DNA of 20,657 nt, from positions 1 to 20,657 of the forward strand of contig CALJJF010000220.1 of assembly GCA_937973935.1 (NCBI GenBank), given 5' to 3'. The notes beneath the pieces are model-generated. The model was not told where the DNA came from. It searched no databases and saw nothing but the letters and a program-made list of their open reading frames with translations. Of this stretch, positions 11,394 to 19,732 are shown piece after piece. The stretch is from MKRK01 sp001896915 (lineage in GTDB: Bacteria; Bacillota; Clostridia; Oscillospirales; Acutalibacteraceae). Numbering within the stretch: position 1 is the first letter of the stretch; each line of letters opens with the position of its first letter. A program made the translations under genes and the position numbers.

Positions 11394-13826
11394 ATGAAAA
11401 GAAAAGGTAAGGTTCTTCTCGGGCTCGTTCTTTCCCTCGCTGTGATAGGCAGCGGCACTGTCTTTGCATCTCCCATCAGTGCGGCAAGCACGACACTTTG
11501 CAGCTTTGAAACATTGCCTGTCAACGGTTTTGACAAAGGAATCACCAAAAGTCTGAACACCGATCCCCAGTTTGCACAGTCGGGCAGCTCTCTCAAAATA
11601 GAACCCCAGCTGGGCTATGATCTGGGCACAATCCAGTATGCCCTGCGGTATTACGGAACTTCATTTAATACACGTGGGCTGCGGTTTTGGGCAAAGGCGG
11701 AGATGCAGCAGGTGGTATTATCCATTGTGGTCGGAACGAGTAGCTCCGAATATACCATGAATGTTGTGGTTTCCAATTTAGGCTCTGAAATCATTCTGCC
11801 TTATAGTATGTTTCAGCATAGAACCGGTACGGTGCTAGAGGATTTGGGAGCTAAAATGGTTACCGGCATGAATTATATCTACATTAAATATTTCAAGACC
11901 CCCATCGGAACGGTTTATATTGACAATCTGGGAAATATGGAGGAGGGCGACGTGTTTGCACAGACCGTTCTCGGTCCGCCGGACACGGTGGTTCCCGACC
12001 CGGATCTGAGCTATACTCCCGGGGAAGAAAGCAGCTCTGCCTCCCCCATGATCTGTAATTTCAGCAGCTATCCCACAGGTAGCTACAGCAAGGGGCTGAA
12101 AACCGATACCAACAATCAACCCTTTTTAATAGGCAACCCTGCCAAGGCGGACGCAGGAAAATCCATTAAGCTGGAGCCGCTGTTTGGCTTTAATTTATCT
12201 GACACCCAGTTCGGATTTCGACTGGCACCGGGAAAAGTGACAGGCAGCGGGCTGCGGTTTTGGGCGAGGGCGGATCTGGATGACACGGTGCTGCGGTATA
12301 TTGTCTCCGTCGGTTATACCGACGGGAGCGGGATCAAATATTCCGCCGAATACGGAGTGCAGGTGGTCGTAGGAACGACCGGGCGGGTTTATGAGGTTCC
12401 CTTTAAGGATTTCAGCCGCCTGACAGGTGATTATCTCAATCTCGGCACGGCACTGCGCACCAATTTATGTACCATGATTTTTAAATATTATAAAGCGCCT
12501 ATCTCTACGATCTATCTTGATTCTCTTCAAAACATGCCCTATGACGAAGAAAATGAAAGCAAGGATACTTTTGTAAAAAAGACCACCATTTCTACAGGAA
12601 CCATTTCTGCCGGTCCGGATGCCGCCGACACGGCGGGCATCCACGACAGCGGCTGGAAGCTGTCCTGGAACGAAGAATTTAACAATGGGTACATTGATAC
12701 AGCAGTCTGGAACTGGAACCCGGCCCAGAACAGAAACGGCGAGCTGGGCTATTTTACCAACCGGTCCCAGAACTCCTTCATGGAAAACGGGAATCTGGTC
12801 ATTCAGAGCCTCAAAGAGGATTATATGGGGTCTCAGTATACGTCTGCGGAGCTGACTACCTCGGGCAAGAAGAATTTTTTATACGGAAAAATTGAAATGT
12901 ATGCAAAGCTTCCTTCCGGCAAGGGGGCATGGCCTGCGTTTTGGATGCTTGGTGAAAGCGGTGCGTGGCCGGCCTGTGGTGAGGTGGATATCATCGAAAT
13001 GCTGGGAGGACCCAATGACGGCGGAGCAAAGGGTGAGAATATTGCCAACGGTACCCTGCACTGGTCAAATTCCGCGGGCAACCATGTGGGCGCAGGGTCC
13101 CATTATACCTTGCCCGAGGGAAAGTTTACCGATGGCTATCATACCATCGGTATCATCTGGTCGCACAATAAAATGCGATGGTATATTGACGATGTGATTT
13201 ATCGGGAGGCGGATATCACCGCCGAGGATATGACGGAGTTCCACAGCCCTATGTATTTGTTGCTCAATACCTCTGTGGGCGGAAGCTGGCCGGGCAGCCC
13301 GGACAATTCCACAGTGTTCCCCATGCGCTATTACATTGATTATGTAAGGTATTACACCTACCAGGACAGTCCGAAAATGACACCCAAGGAAAATTCAGGA
13401 CTACGTGCGTTTCAATGGAATGCCGTTAGCTATCTGGACGGAATCAAAAGCACCGATACCGTCGCGCAGATATTGGATAAAATGGAAGCTGCGGGCGGCA
13501 GTGTTTCTATGGTTGACCGGGAGGGCAACACCATCGATCCGACGGCAAAAGCGGCAACCGGACAAAAGCTGCAAATGCTGGTGAACGGTCAGGTGTCGGA
13601 CGAGGCAACGATCGTTGTCTACGGTGATGTAGACGGGTCAGGGGACGATATGATGATCGACAGCATTGATTTGCTGAAGGTGAAACGCCACTTGTTAAAA
13701 ACCAAGTTTTTGCAGGGCGAATATGCTCTTGCGGGCAGTGTGAGTACCAAAGACGGCGAGATTTCCGCCGCTGATTTGCTGCAAATAAAGCGATATCTGC
13801 TGAGAATGCCGTGTAATATTCAATAA
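11394..13826 (+). CDS. Secreted GH16 beta-glucanase with two carbohydrate-binding-like domains and a dockerin-like C-terminus
   Basis: The start is placed at the ATG at 11394 because the product then opens with a proper signal peptide (MKRKGK, hydrophobic core, cut after VFA or SAA). The frame is open from an ATG at 11367, which lacks a binding site. The protein has 810 residues. Two related beta-sandwich domains follow, about 36-182 and 219-386, each with (F)E/SS...P, S(L/I)K(L/I)EP, GLRFWA(K/R)A and YIDNL/YLDSL; they look CBM11-like. The GH16 domain spans about 420-657, with the catalytic signature Glu530-Val-Asp532-Ile-Ile-Glu535, the beta-bulge form typical of laminarinases; Glu530 would be the nucleophile and Glu535 the acid/base. 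An Ig-like spacer (about 666-740) leads to a dockerin-like end (743-810) with two LLxxKRxLL helices. The likely substrate is a beta-1,3- or mixed-linkage glucan outside the cell. The domain set suggests attachment to a cohesin scaffold, which is not in the window. Confidence 0.93.
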   Translation: MKRKGKVLLGLVLSLAVIGSGTVFASPISAASTTLCSFETLPVNGFDKGITKSLNTDPQFAQSGSSLKIEPQLGYDLGTIQYALRYYGTSFNTRGLRFWAKAEMQQVVLSIVVGTSSSEYTMNVVVSNLGSEIILPYSMFQHRTGTVLEDLGAKMVTGMNYIYIKYFKTPIGTVYIDNLGNMEEGDVFAQTVLGPPDTVVPDPDLSYTPGEESSSASPMICNFSSYPTGSYSKGLKTDTNNQPFLIGNPAKADAGKSIKLEPLFGFNLSDTQFGFRLAPGKVTGSGLRFWARADLDDTVLRYIVSVGYTDGSGIKYSAEYGVQVVVGTTGRVYEVPFKDFSRLTGDYLNLGTALRTNLCTMIFKYYKAPISTIYLDSLQNMPYDEENESKDTFVKKTTISTGTISAGPDAADTAGIHDSGWKLSWNEEFNNGYIDTAVWNWNPAQNRNGELGYFTNRSQNSFMENGNLVIQSLKEDYMGSQYTSAELTTSGKKNFLYGKIEMYAKLPSGKGAWPAFWMLGESGAWPACGEVDIIEMLGGPNDGGAKGENIANGTLHWSNSAGNHVGAGSHYTLPEGKFTDGYHTIGIIWSHNKMRWYIDDVIYREADITAEDMTEFHSPMYLLLNTSVGGSWPGSPDNSTVFPMRYYIDYVRYYTYQDSPKMTPKENSGLRAFQWNAVSYLDGIKSTDTVAQILDKMEAAGGSVSMVDREGNTIDPTAKAATGQKLQMLVNGQVSDEATIVVYGDVDGSGDDMMIDSIDLLKVKRHLLKTKFLQGEYALAGSVSTKDGEISAADLLQIKRYLLRMPCNIQ

Positions 13827-13831
13827 TAAAA

Positions 13832-13864
13832 AACTGCCATCCGTCGGTTCGGCGGATGGCAGTT
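13832..13864 (-). terminator. Hairpin after the GH16 gene, T-run on the minus strand
   Basis: AACTGCCATCCG (13832-13843) pairs perfectly with 13853-13864 around a 9-base loop, 6 bases after the GH16 stop. The T-run (TTTTTTATTATT) follows on the minus strand, whereas on the plus strand the stem is followed by CGCTTAAA. By position it serves the plus-strand GH16 gene; by T-run it would stop minus-strand transcripts. Confidence 0.6.
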
Positions 13865-13888
13865 CGCTTAAAATGTATGAGATAACTA

Positions 13889-13917
13889 TTGTCAGCATAT
13901 GATGTTTGTGTTATTAT
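13889..13917 (+). promoter_or_regulatory. Promoter of murI-DUF1934-argS
   Basis: TTGTCA (13889-13894) and TATTAT (13912-13917) are 17 bases apart. Predicted transcription near 13924 makes the GTG start at 13955 more likely than the ATG at 13925. Confidence 0.7.
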
Positions 13918-13954
13918 ATATTGAATGTTTATATTTATTAATGGAGATGGTTCG

Positions 13955-14767
13955 GTGGATAAAAGACCGATCGGTGTGTTTGATTCCGGCTTGGGCGGCC
14001 TTACGGTTGTGGATGAGCTGATCCGGATTTTGCCCGGCGAGGATATCATCTATTTCGGCGACACGGGAAGAGTGCCTTACGGCACCCGCAGCCGTGAAAC
14101 CATTGAGCGCTATGCCCGACAGGACGAGGGCTTTTTATTGTCCAAAAACGTAAAGCTGATCATTGCCGCTTGCGGTACCGTCAGCTCCGTTGCCCCCCAT
14201 ACGGGGGATATGCTTCCCGTTCCCTTTGTGGAGGTGGTGAAGCCTGCCGCCAAGGAAGCGGCGGGAGTTACCAAAACCGGGAAAATCGGCGTGATCGGCA
14301 CGACGGCGACCATATTAAGCGGCGCCTATACACGGGAGCTGTTGGCCATCAATCCGTCGCTTGAGATTTTTTCAAAGGATTGCCCCTTGTTTGTTCCGCT
14401 GGTGGAAGCCGGTTGGGTTGACAGGGACGATGAGGTCACAAGGCTGACGGTGCGACGATACCTTGCGGCGATCAAACAGGAAAATGTGGATACCTTAATA
14501 CTGGGCTGTACCCATTATCCGCTGATTGCGGATATCATCGGCGATGAGCTTGAGGGCAAGGTGCATCTGGTCAGCTCCGGAAAAGCGGCGGCACAAGCGG
14601 CGGCAGAGGTGATTGTCCATAAAGGAATAACAGCAGACAGGCAGCAAGAGGGTCAGTATGAATTCTATGTCAGCGACCGTCCCGAAGGGTTTTCCGCTCT
14701 TGCAAACCTGTTTTTGAAAAAGGATATTGACGCCTGCGTAACAAGAATTGATGTAAGCGGGCTTTGA
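13955..14767 (+). CDS. murI: Glutamate racemase
   Basis: The start is placed at GTG 13955, 8 bases after GGAG; the frame is open from an ATG at 13925, but that start lies at the predicted transcription start. The 270-residue protein is of normal MurI length and carries the substrate loop FDSGLGG (9-15), YFGDTGRVPYGTRS, the first catalytic cysteine Cys73 in AACGT, and the second, Cys185, in ILGCTHYP. It converts L-glutamate to D-glutamate in the cytoplasm for peptidoglycan. The first cysteine motif is usually A-C-N-T; here Gly replaces Asn, the residue that normally helps hold the substrate. The gene heads a run with the DUF1934 gene and argS. Identity is secure; any altered specificity is speculation. 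Confidence 0.95.
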   Translation: MDKRPIGVFDSGLGGLTVVDELIRILPGEDIIYFGDTGRVPYGTRSRETIERYARQDEGFLLSKNVKLIIAACGTVSSVAPHTGDMLPVPFVEVVKPAAKEAAGVTKTGKIGVIGTTATILSGAYTRELLAINPSLEIFSKDCPLFVPLVEAGWVDRDDEVTRLTVRRYLAAIKQENVDTLILGCTHYPLIADIIGDELEGKVHLVSSGKAAAQAAAEVIVHKGITADRQQEGQYEFYVSDRPEGFSALANLFLKKDIDACVTRIDVSGL

Positions 14768-14793
14768 ACAGATCAAATGAATGGGAGAAAACT

Positions 14794-15219
14794 ATGAAGG
14801 ATGTTTTAATTACCATAAAGGGTATGCACAGCAGCGACGACGAAAAGGATGAGGTTGAATTGACCACCGTGGGGAGCCTTTCGGAGAAAAACGGAATGCA
14901 GTATATTACCTATCACGAAAGTGAGGAGATCGGACTGAAAGATGTAAAAACCGTTTTGAAGGTAGATTCTGACCGTTCGGTCACCTTGACCCGGACGGGT
15001 GCCATGCGGTCCCGGCTGACCATCGAAAAGGGTCAGCGCCATTTCTGTCATTATAATACCGGCTACGGAGAAATGATGGTGGGGATCTTTGGCGAGTCGA
15101 TCCGTTCTACCATGACCGGCAAGGGCGGCGAGCTCTATATGAGCTATACCATAGATGTCAATTCGGAGCTGCTCAGCAGAAATGAAATCGCAATTACAGT
15201 CAAGGAGGCAAAAAACTAA
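14794..15219 (+). CDS. DUF1934 family protein
   Basis: The start is the ATG at 14794, preceded by GGGAG with 7 bases of spacing; an upstream in-frame TTG (14764) overlaps the murI stop and has no binding site. The 141-residue product fits DUF1934, a family of small lipocalin-like beta-barrel proteins (YwiB-type) common in Firmicutes next to argS. Visible features are MKDVLITIKGMH, the acidic turn SSDDEKDEVEL, YITYHES, VTLTRTGAMRSRLTIEKGQRHFCHYNTGYGEMMVGIF (positions about 68-104) and the final LLSRNEIAITVKE. No signal or membrane segment is present. The function is unknown; the TAATG overlap with argS indicates coupled translation. Confidence 0.9.
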   Translation: MKDVLITIKGMHSSDDEKDEVELTTVGSLSEKNGMQYITYHESEEIGLKDVKTVLKVDSDRSVTLTRTGAMRSRLTIEKGQRHFCHYNTGYGEMMVGIFGESIRSTMTGKGGELYMSYTIDVNSELLSRNEIAITVKEAKN

Positions 15220-16907
15220 TGTCCCAGATTATGATTCAGATTGAACATGAAATCAAAGAGATTGTCTTAAAGGCGGTGGGACAAGCCGTGGCGGAACAAG
15301 AGCTGCCGGCAGAACCGATGCCGTCCTTCCAAATCGCCATCCCCAATGACCGTGCCCACGGTGACTATGCCATCAATGCCGCCATGGTCAGTGCGAAAGC
15401 CTTTCGGCTGCCTCCCCGCAAAATAGCAGAGTGCATCGCTTCCCGTCTCGATTTCACAGGGACGTATTTAAGCCGCGCGGAAATCGCCGGACCGGGCTTT
15501 ATCAACTTTTTTCTGGATGACAGATTGTATGGTGAAATTCTCAAGGACATTGAGGACAAAAAGGAGAAGTATGGTGCCAGTGATTATGGCAAAGGGGAAA
15601 CATACATGGTGGAGTTTGTCTCTGCCAACCCGACGGGCCCCATGCACATTGGCAACGCCCGTGGCGGTGCCTTGGGCGACTGTCTGGCGGCGGTGCTTTC
15701 CTTCGCCGGTTACACAGTGACAAAGGAGTTTTATATCAACGATGCAGGCAACCAGATCGAAAAATTCGCTTCTTCCCTGAACGCCCGTTATTTGCAGATT
15801 TATAAAGAAGAAACCCCTTTCCCGGAGGACGGATACCACGGCGGTGATATCATAGCACGTGCCAAGGAGTTTGCCGAACAGAACGGGGACCAATATATGG
15901 AAACCGGTGAGGAGGAAAGAAAAGCTGCTTTGGTGGCGTATGCTCTCCCGCTGAACATTGAGAATTTACGAAAAGATTTGCTGGAATACCGTGTGCCTTA
16001 CGATGTTTGGTTCAGAGAATCCTCCCTGTACGAAAGCGGCGAGCTTGACCAAATCATCGAAGTGTTGAAAACCAAGGGATGGACCTATGAAAAGGAAGAC
16101 GCCCTTTGGTATAAGGCGACGGAATTCGGCGGGGAAAAGGACGAGGTTTTGATCCGTGCCAACGGAAATCCCACGTATTTTGCTGCCGATATTGCTTACC
16201 ATTACAATAAATTCGTCAAGAGGGGCTTCCAGAAGGTCATCAATATCTGGGGTGCCGACCACCACGGTCATGTTGCCCGTCTGAAAGGTGCCATGGATGC
16301 ACTGGGGATTGACAGCAGCAGGCTGGAGGTTGTCATCATGCAGATGGTTCGTCTGGTGCAGAGCGGCGAGGTGGTCAAGGTTTCCAAGCGGACCGGCAAA
16401 TCCATCACGCTGAAAACATTGCAAGAGGTCGTACCTGTGGATGCGTCAAGGATCTTCTTTTATTTACGCGAGCCCTCTACTCATCTGGAGTTTGACCTTG
16501 ACCTGGCGGTGGAACAGTCCTCCCAGAACCCGGTATATTATGTGCAGTATGCCCACGCAAGAATATGCAGCATTGTGAAAAATCTGGAAAACGCCGGTGT
16601 GGTGTATGTGCCTTGTACCGTGGAACAGCTCCAGCTGTTAAGCACCTCGGAAGAAAAAGAGCTGATCCGCCATCTGTCCTTACTGACCGGCGAAATCATC
16701 GATGCCGCAAGGGAACGTAACCCGGCCCTGATTACACGGTATGCCATTGAGCTGGCAACCTTGTTTCATAAATTCTACAACGCATGTCAGGTAAAGGGGG
16801 ATAACCCGGAGCTGACCCGGGCGAGACTGACCCTCTGTATCTGTGCCAGGACGGTGCTTCAAAACGTTTTGAAAATCATCAAAATCGATGCGCCGGAAAG
16901 CATGTAA
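15219..16907 (+). CDS. argS: Arginyl-tRNA synthetase
   Basis: The 562-residue class I synthetase has the N-terminal additional domain (about 1-110), then the HIGH-like signature HIGN (143-146) in ANPTGPMHIGNARGGALGD, the KMSK-like VSKRTG (388-393), and the DALR anticodon-binding domain from about 440 to the end (QYAHARI, ALITRYAIELATLFHKFYNAC). It charges tRNA-Arg with arginine in the cytoplasm. Its start overlaps the DUF1934 stop (TAATG) with an AAGGAGG site inside that gene, so it is read as part of the murI-DUF1934-argS transcript. Length and motifs are normal, and the gene looks intact. A hairpin shared with the convergent DegV gene follows the stop. Confidence 0.97.
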   Translation: MSQIMIQIEHEIKEIVLKAVGQAVAEQELPAEPMPSFQIAIPNDRAHGDYAINAAMVSAKAFRLPPRKIAECIASRLDFTGTYLSRAEIAGPGFINFFLDDRLYGEILKDIEDKKEKYGASDYGKGETYMVEFVSANPTGPMHIGNARGGALGDCLAAVLSFAGYTVTKEFYINDAGNQIEKFASSLNARYLQIYKEETPFPEDGYHGGDIIARAKEFAEQNGDQYMETGEEERKAALVAYALPLNIENLRKDLLEYRVPYDVWFRESSLYESGELDQIIEVLKTKGWTYEKEDALWYKATEFGGEKDEVLIRANGNPTYFAADIAYHYNKFVKRGFQKVINIWGADHHGHVARLKGAMDALGIDSSRLEVVIMQMVRLVQSGEVVKVSKRTGKSITLKTLQEVVPVDASRIFFYLREPSTHLEFDLDLAVEQSSQNPVYYVQYAHARICSIVKNLENAGVVYVPCTVEQLQLLSTSEEKELIRHLSLLTGEIIDAARERNPALITRYAIELATLFHKFYNACQVKGDNPELTRARLTLCICARTVLQNVLKIIKIDAPESM

Positions 16908-16928
16908 CAAAAACCCCATATAAAAACA

Positions 16929-16960
16929 ACAAAGGACGGATTAAAATATCCGTCCTTTGT
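16929..16960. terminator. Terminator between argS and the DegV-family gene
   Basis: A 13-bp perfect stem (16929-16941 with 16948-16960, 6-base loop) lies between two convergent genes. The T-run is better on the minus strand (TTGTTTTTAT), so it best serves the DegV gene, but it should also stop argS transcripts. Confidence 0.85.
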
Positions 16961-16976
16961 TCATACTATGTAAGCG

Positions 16977-17858
16977 TTATTTTACGTCCCGGTTGTCACT
17001 GATGAATATTACTGCAAGGGTTCCGGGACCGGAATGGGAACCGATGACAGGCCCCACAGTTGTCATAACAAAATCCTTGACCGGGTACTTTGCCTTGATC
17101 AGATCCCTGACCTTTTCGGCGTCCTCAATGCTGTCGGCGTGGGAAATATAGATGATTTGCTCTTCGGGGTTTACCGCTGCCTTTGCGAATTCCTCTACCA
17201 ATGCTTCGATTGCCTTCTGTCGGCCTCTTACTTTGGTAATGGGGATCAATTTTCCTTCATCATTAATGTTCAGAATCGGCTTGATGCCCAGCATAGTGCC
17301 CACCAAAGCCGCTGCGGGAGAAATTCTGCCGCCCCGTTTCAGGTGATTCAGATCATCCACGGTGAACCAGTGGCATACTTTATAACGGGTTTCCTCCACC
17401 CAATGAAAAACCGCATCGATGGATATGCCCTCGGATCTTTTGACGGCGGCGTTTAAGACCAGCAAGCCCTGACCCAGGGAAGCGCCCAGTGTATCGATGG
17501 TATAAATTTTTGCATCGGGATATTTTTCACGCATTTCCTCGGCAGCCAGAGTGGATTGATAATATGTGCCGCTCAGACCTCCGGAAAAGCCAATATATAT
17601 CACGTCTCTGCCGTTTTTCAGCTCTTCTTCAAAAAAATCGATGAAAATCGCAGAGTTTAACTGAGATGTGCTGGCGGTTTTTCCCCCGCGAAGCATGTCA
17701 TAAAAATCATGAGGCGTCAGATCTCTGTAATCGGGATAGTTTAAATAACCCTTGCCGTCTATTTCAAAGGGCATGGGAATCACAACCAGATTGTGTTTTT
17801 CAATGTAGTCGGGCGTAAGCTCACAATTGGAATCCGTTATGATTGCATACTCTCGCAT
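16977..17858 (-). CDS. DegV family fatty-acid-binding protein
   Basis: The start is placed at the ATG at 17858, 6 bases after GGAG; a frame from 17885 adds nine residues without a binding site. The 293-residue protein has DegV family hallmarks: MREYAIITDSNCEL, PMPFEIDGKGYLN, the KTASTSQLN loop, IGFSGGLSGTYYQS, HWFTVDDLNHLKRGGRIS, LGIKPIL, the IIYISHADS segment and GPVIGSHSGPGTLAV at the C-terminus. Members bind a fatty-acyl chain in a buried tunnel; some (FakB) present fatty acids to the kinase FakA for phospholipid synthesis. Whether this one works with a FakA is not shown, as no FakA gene is in the window. The gene is transcribed alone, convergent to argS and divergent from murA. Confidence 0.93.
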   Translation of the reverse strand: MREYAIITDSNCELTPDYIEKHNLVVIPMPFEIDGKGYLNYPDYRDLTPHDFYDMLRGGKTASTSQLNSAIFIDFFEEELKNGRDVIYIGFSGGLSGTYYQSTLAAEEMREKYPDAKIYTIDTLGASLGQGLLVLNAAVKRSEGISIDAVFHWVEETRYKVCHWFTVDDLNHLKRGGRISPAAALVGTMLGIKPILNINDEGKLIPITKVRGRQKAIEALVEEFAKAAVNPEEQIIYISHADSIEDAEKVRDLIKAKYPVKDFVMTTVGPVIGSHSGPGTLAVIFISDNRDVK

Positions 17859-18047
17859 TGATATCTCCGTTCTCCGATGATACAAGAATACAATTTTTTC
17901 GTCACCATATTACATCGGATATATGGCATTATTTCACAAATTTATAAACATTTCTTTGTGTTTTAGTATTTTATCATACAAAATAAACAGTGTCAACGAT
18001 ACATAGGCACTAATTAAAAATATGTAGTAGTTTTTTATAATAGAATA

Positions 18048-18056
18048 TGATATAAT
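18048..18056 (+). promoter_or_regulatory. Extended -10 element of the murA promoter
   Basis: TGATATAAT (18048-18056) is an extended -10, and a second TATAAT lies 15 bases upstream at 18036-18041. The -35 is poor. Transcription near 18063 would leave a leader of about 170 bases before the CTG start at 18232. The rest of 17859-18231 is A+T-rich and holds no gene I can support. Confidence 0.5.
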
Positions 18057-18231
18057 AGGTTTCATGAAATTTTGGTAAATGTGAAATTTATATCCAAATC
18101 TCATTTTTCCTAACACAAAATTGAGGATTATGGAATCAGAGTTAATATATTCATTGCTAAACCCGCGAATATTACAAAAAATAATATTGAGACTTGAAAT
18201 AAAACAAAAATTTATTGAAGGAGTGACTGTT

Positions 18232-19515
18232 CTGGACAAGTATGTTGTTTCGGGCGGTAAACCATTGTGCGGAGAAGTTACCATAAGCGGCGCAAAAAAC
18301 GCTGCATTGGCGATCATACCCGCCGCTATTCTATCGGACGGCATTTGCAGAATTGAAAATATTCCAAACATATCGGATACTTCTGCGGTGATCAGAATTT
18401 TGTATGAACTTGGCGCAAATGTTAAGATGATCAATAAATCCACCATTGAAATAGACGCATCTAAAATCACCACCCATGTGGTTCCTTATGAAATGACCAA
18501 AAGAATGCGGGCGTCCTATTATTTTATGGGTGTGATGCTCAGCAGATTTCACAAGGCACTGATTGCACCGCCCGGGGGTTGTGATTTTGGGGTCAGACCC
18601 ATTGATTTGCACATCAAGGGCTTTGAAGCATTGGGCGCTACAGTAAATATCGAGAGCGGTATGGTAGACATTCAGGCAGACCGGCTCTTGGGCAGCCAGA
18701 TTTATCTGGATTCTGTTTCTGTGGGTGCCACCATCAACATCATTTTAGCTGCCATCAAAGCAAGAGGTGTTACCATCATCGAAAATGCAGCCAAAGAACC
18801 GCATATTGTCGATTTGGCTAACTTTTTAAATTCTATGGGAGCCGACATCAGAGGCGCCGGTACGGATGTTATCAAAATCCACGGCGTGGAGCATTTATCG
18901 GGTACCACGTATTCTATCATTCCTGACCAGATTGAAGCAGGCACCTACATGGTTGCCGCCGCTGCCACGGGCGGCGATGTATTGATCAAAAACGTAATTC
19001 CCAAGCATCTTGAGTCAATCACCGCCAAGCTGGAAGAGGTAGGAGCGGTTGTTGAGGAATACGATGATTCCATCAGAGTGACAAGACCGGGCAAGCTTTT
19101 AAAATGCAATGTCAAAACCATGCCCCATCCCGGATTTCCTACGGATATGCAGCCCCAGATGGCGGCTTTGCTGAGCACGGCAGAGGGAACCAGTATTATT
19201 ACTGAGGGTGTTTGGGACAGCCGGTTTCGATATGTAGAGCAGCTGACACGTATGGGTGCACAAGTACAGGTGGACGGAAAGGTTGCCGTTGTGGAAGGCG
19301 TTTCCGAGCTGACTTGCGCGCCGGTCAAGGCGGTTGATTTAAGAGCGGGCGCCGCTATGGTCATTGCCGCATTGATGGCAAAGGGAACCACCCATATCGA
19401 GGATATTTACCATATTGAACGGGGCTATGAAAACATCATTGAAAAGCTTCGTGATTTGGGTGCAGACATCAAGCGTGTTTATATTGAAGGACAGACCGCC
19501 ACACAGGCGATGTGA
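18232..19515 (+). CDS. murA: UDP-N-acetylglucosamine 1-carboxyvinyltransferase
   Basis: The protein carries out the first committed step of peptidoglycan synthesis, adding enolpyruvyl from PEP to UDP-GlcNAc in the cytoplasm. The conserved domain starts at CTG 18232, which follows AAGGAG by 8 bases. No ATG, GTG or TTG is suitably placed, and an ATG at 18121 or 18130 would add over 30 residues unlike any MurA. Read from CTG, the 427-residue product is of normal length and shows Lys22-Asn23 in ISGAKNAA, the catalytic Cys117 in PPGGCDFGVRP, and Asp305 in PTDMQPQ. Those positions match or nearly match E. coli MurA (Lys22, Cys115, Asp305). The cysteine means the fosfomycin target residue is present. 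The gene is followed by a terminator and then walJ. CTG starts are rare, so the start is inferred from family alignment and the binding site. Confidence 0.95.
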   Translation: MDKYVVSGGKPLCGEVTISGAKNAALAIIPAAILSDGICRIENIPNISDTSAVIRILYELGANVKMINKSTIEIDASKITTHVVPYEMTKRMRASYYFMGVMLSRFHKALIAPPGGCDFGVRPIDLHIKGFEALGATVNIESGMVDIQADRLLGSQIYLDSVSVGATINIILAAIKARGVTIIENAAKEPHIVDLANFLNSMGADIRGAGTDVIKIHGVEHLSGTTYSIIPDQIEAGTYMVAAAATGGDVLIKNVIPKHLESITAKLEEVGAVVEEYDDSIRVTRPGKLLKCNVKTMPHPGFPTDMQPQMAALLSTAEGTSIITEGVWDSRFRYVEQLTRMGAQVQVDGKVAVVEGVSELTCAPVKAVDLRAGAAMVIAALMAKGTTHIEDIYHIERGYENIIEKLRDLGADIKRVYIEGQTATQAM

Positions 19516-19520
19516 ATAAA

Positions 19521-19555
19521 AAATAAATGGCTGCAAACGCAGCCATTTATTTTTT
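19521..19555 (+). terminator. Intrinsic terminator after murA
   Basis: A perfect 14-bp stem (19521-19534 with 19539-19552, 4-base loop) runs into TATTTTTTG. It begins 6 bases after the murA stop, and is among the strongest terminators in the window. Confidence 0.92.
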
Positions 19556-19565
19556 GTTGTAGTTA

Positions 19566-19574
19566 TGGTATAAT
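19566..19574 (+). promoter_or_regulatory. Extended -10 element of the walJ promoter
   Basis: TGGTATAAT (19566-19574) is an extended -10 just after the murA terminator. The -35 is weak (TTTATT, 17 bases upstream, inside the terminator stem). The predicted leader to 19733 is about 150 bases long. Confidence 0.55.
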
Positions 19575-19732
19575 AAAAATTATTAGCTGTAGGATGCCTC
19601 ACTTTTCCTGTGCATTCCCTAACTGCGATCGGGCAAAGGTGAAAATCAGGACGATACTGCCATAACACCGGCTGTATTCTGCAGCAACAACGCAAATGGA
19701 ATGTTCGGCAACAGCCGAGGAATGGAGATCGT

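Noticed and set aside
17905..17926. CCATAT/ATATGG inverted repeat upstream of the DegV-family gene
   Set aside because: The six-base arms in A+T-rich DNA are easily expected by chance, and no regulator is suggested by context.
19594..19665. Possible 23-codon upstream frame in the walJ leader
   Set aside because: There is no ribosome binding site and the composition is not convincing.
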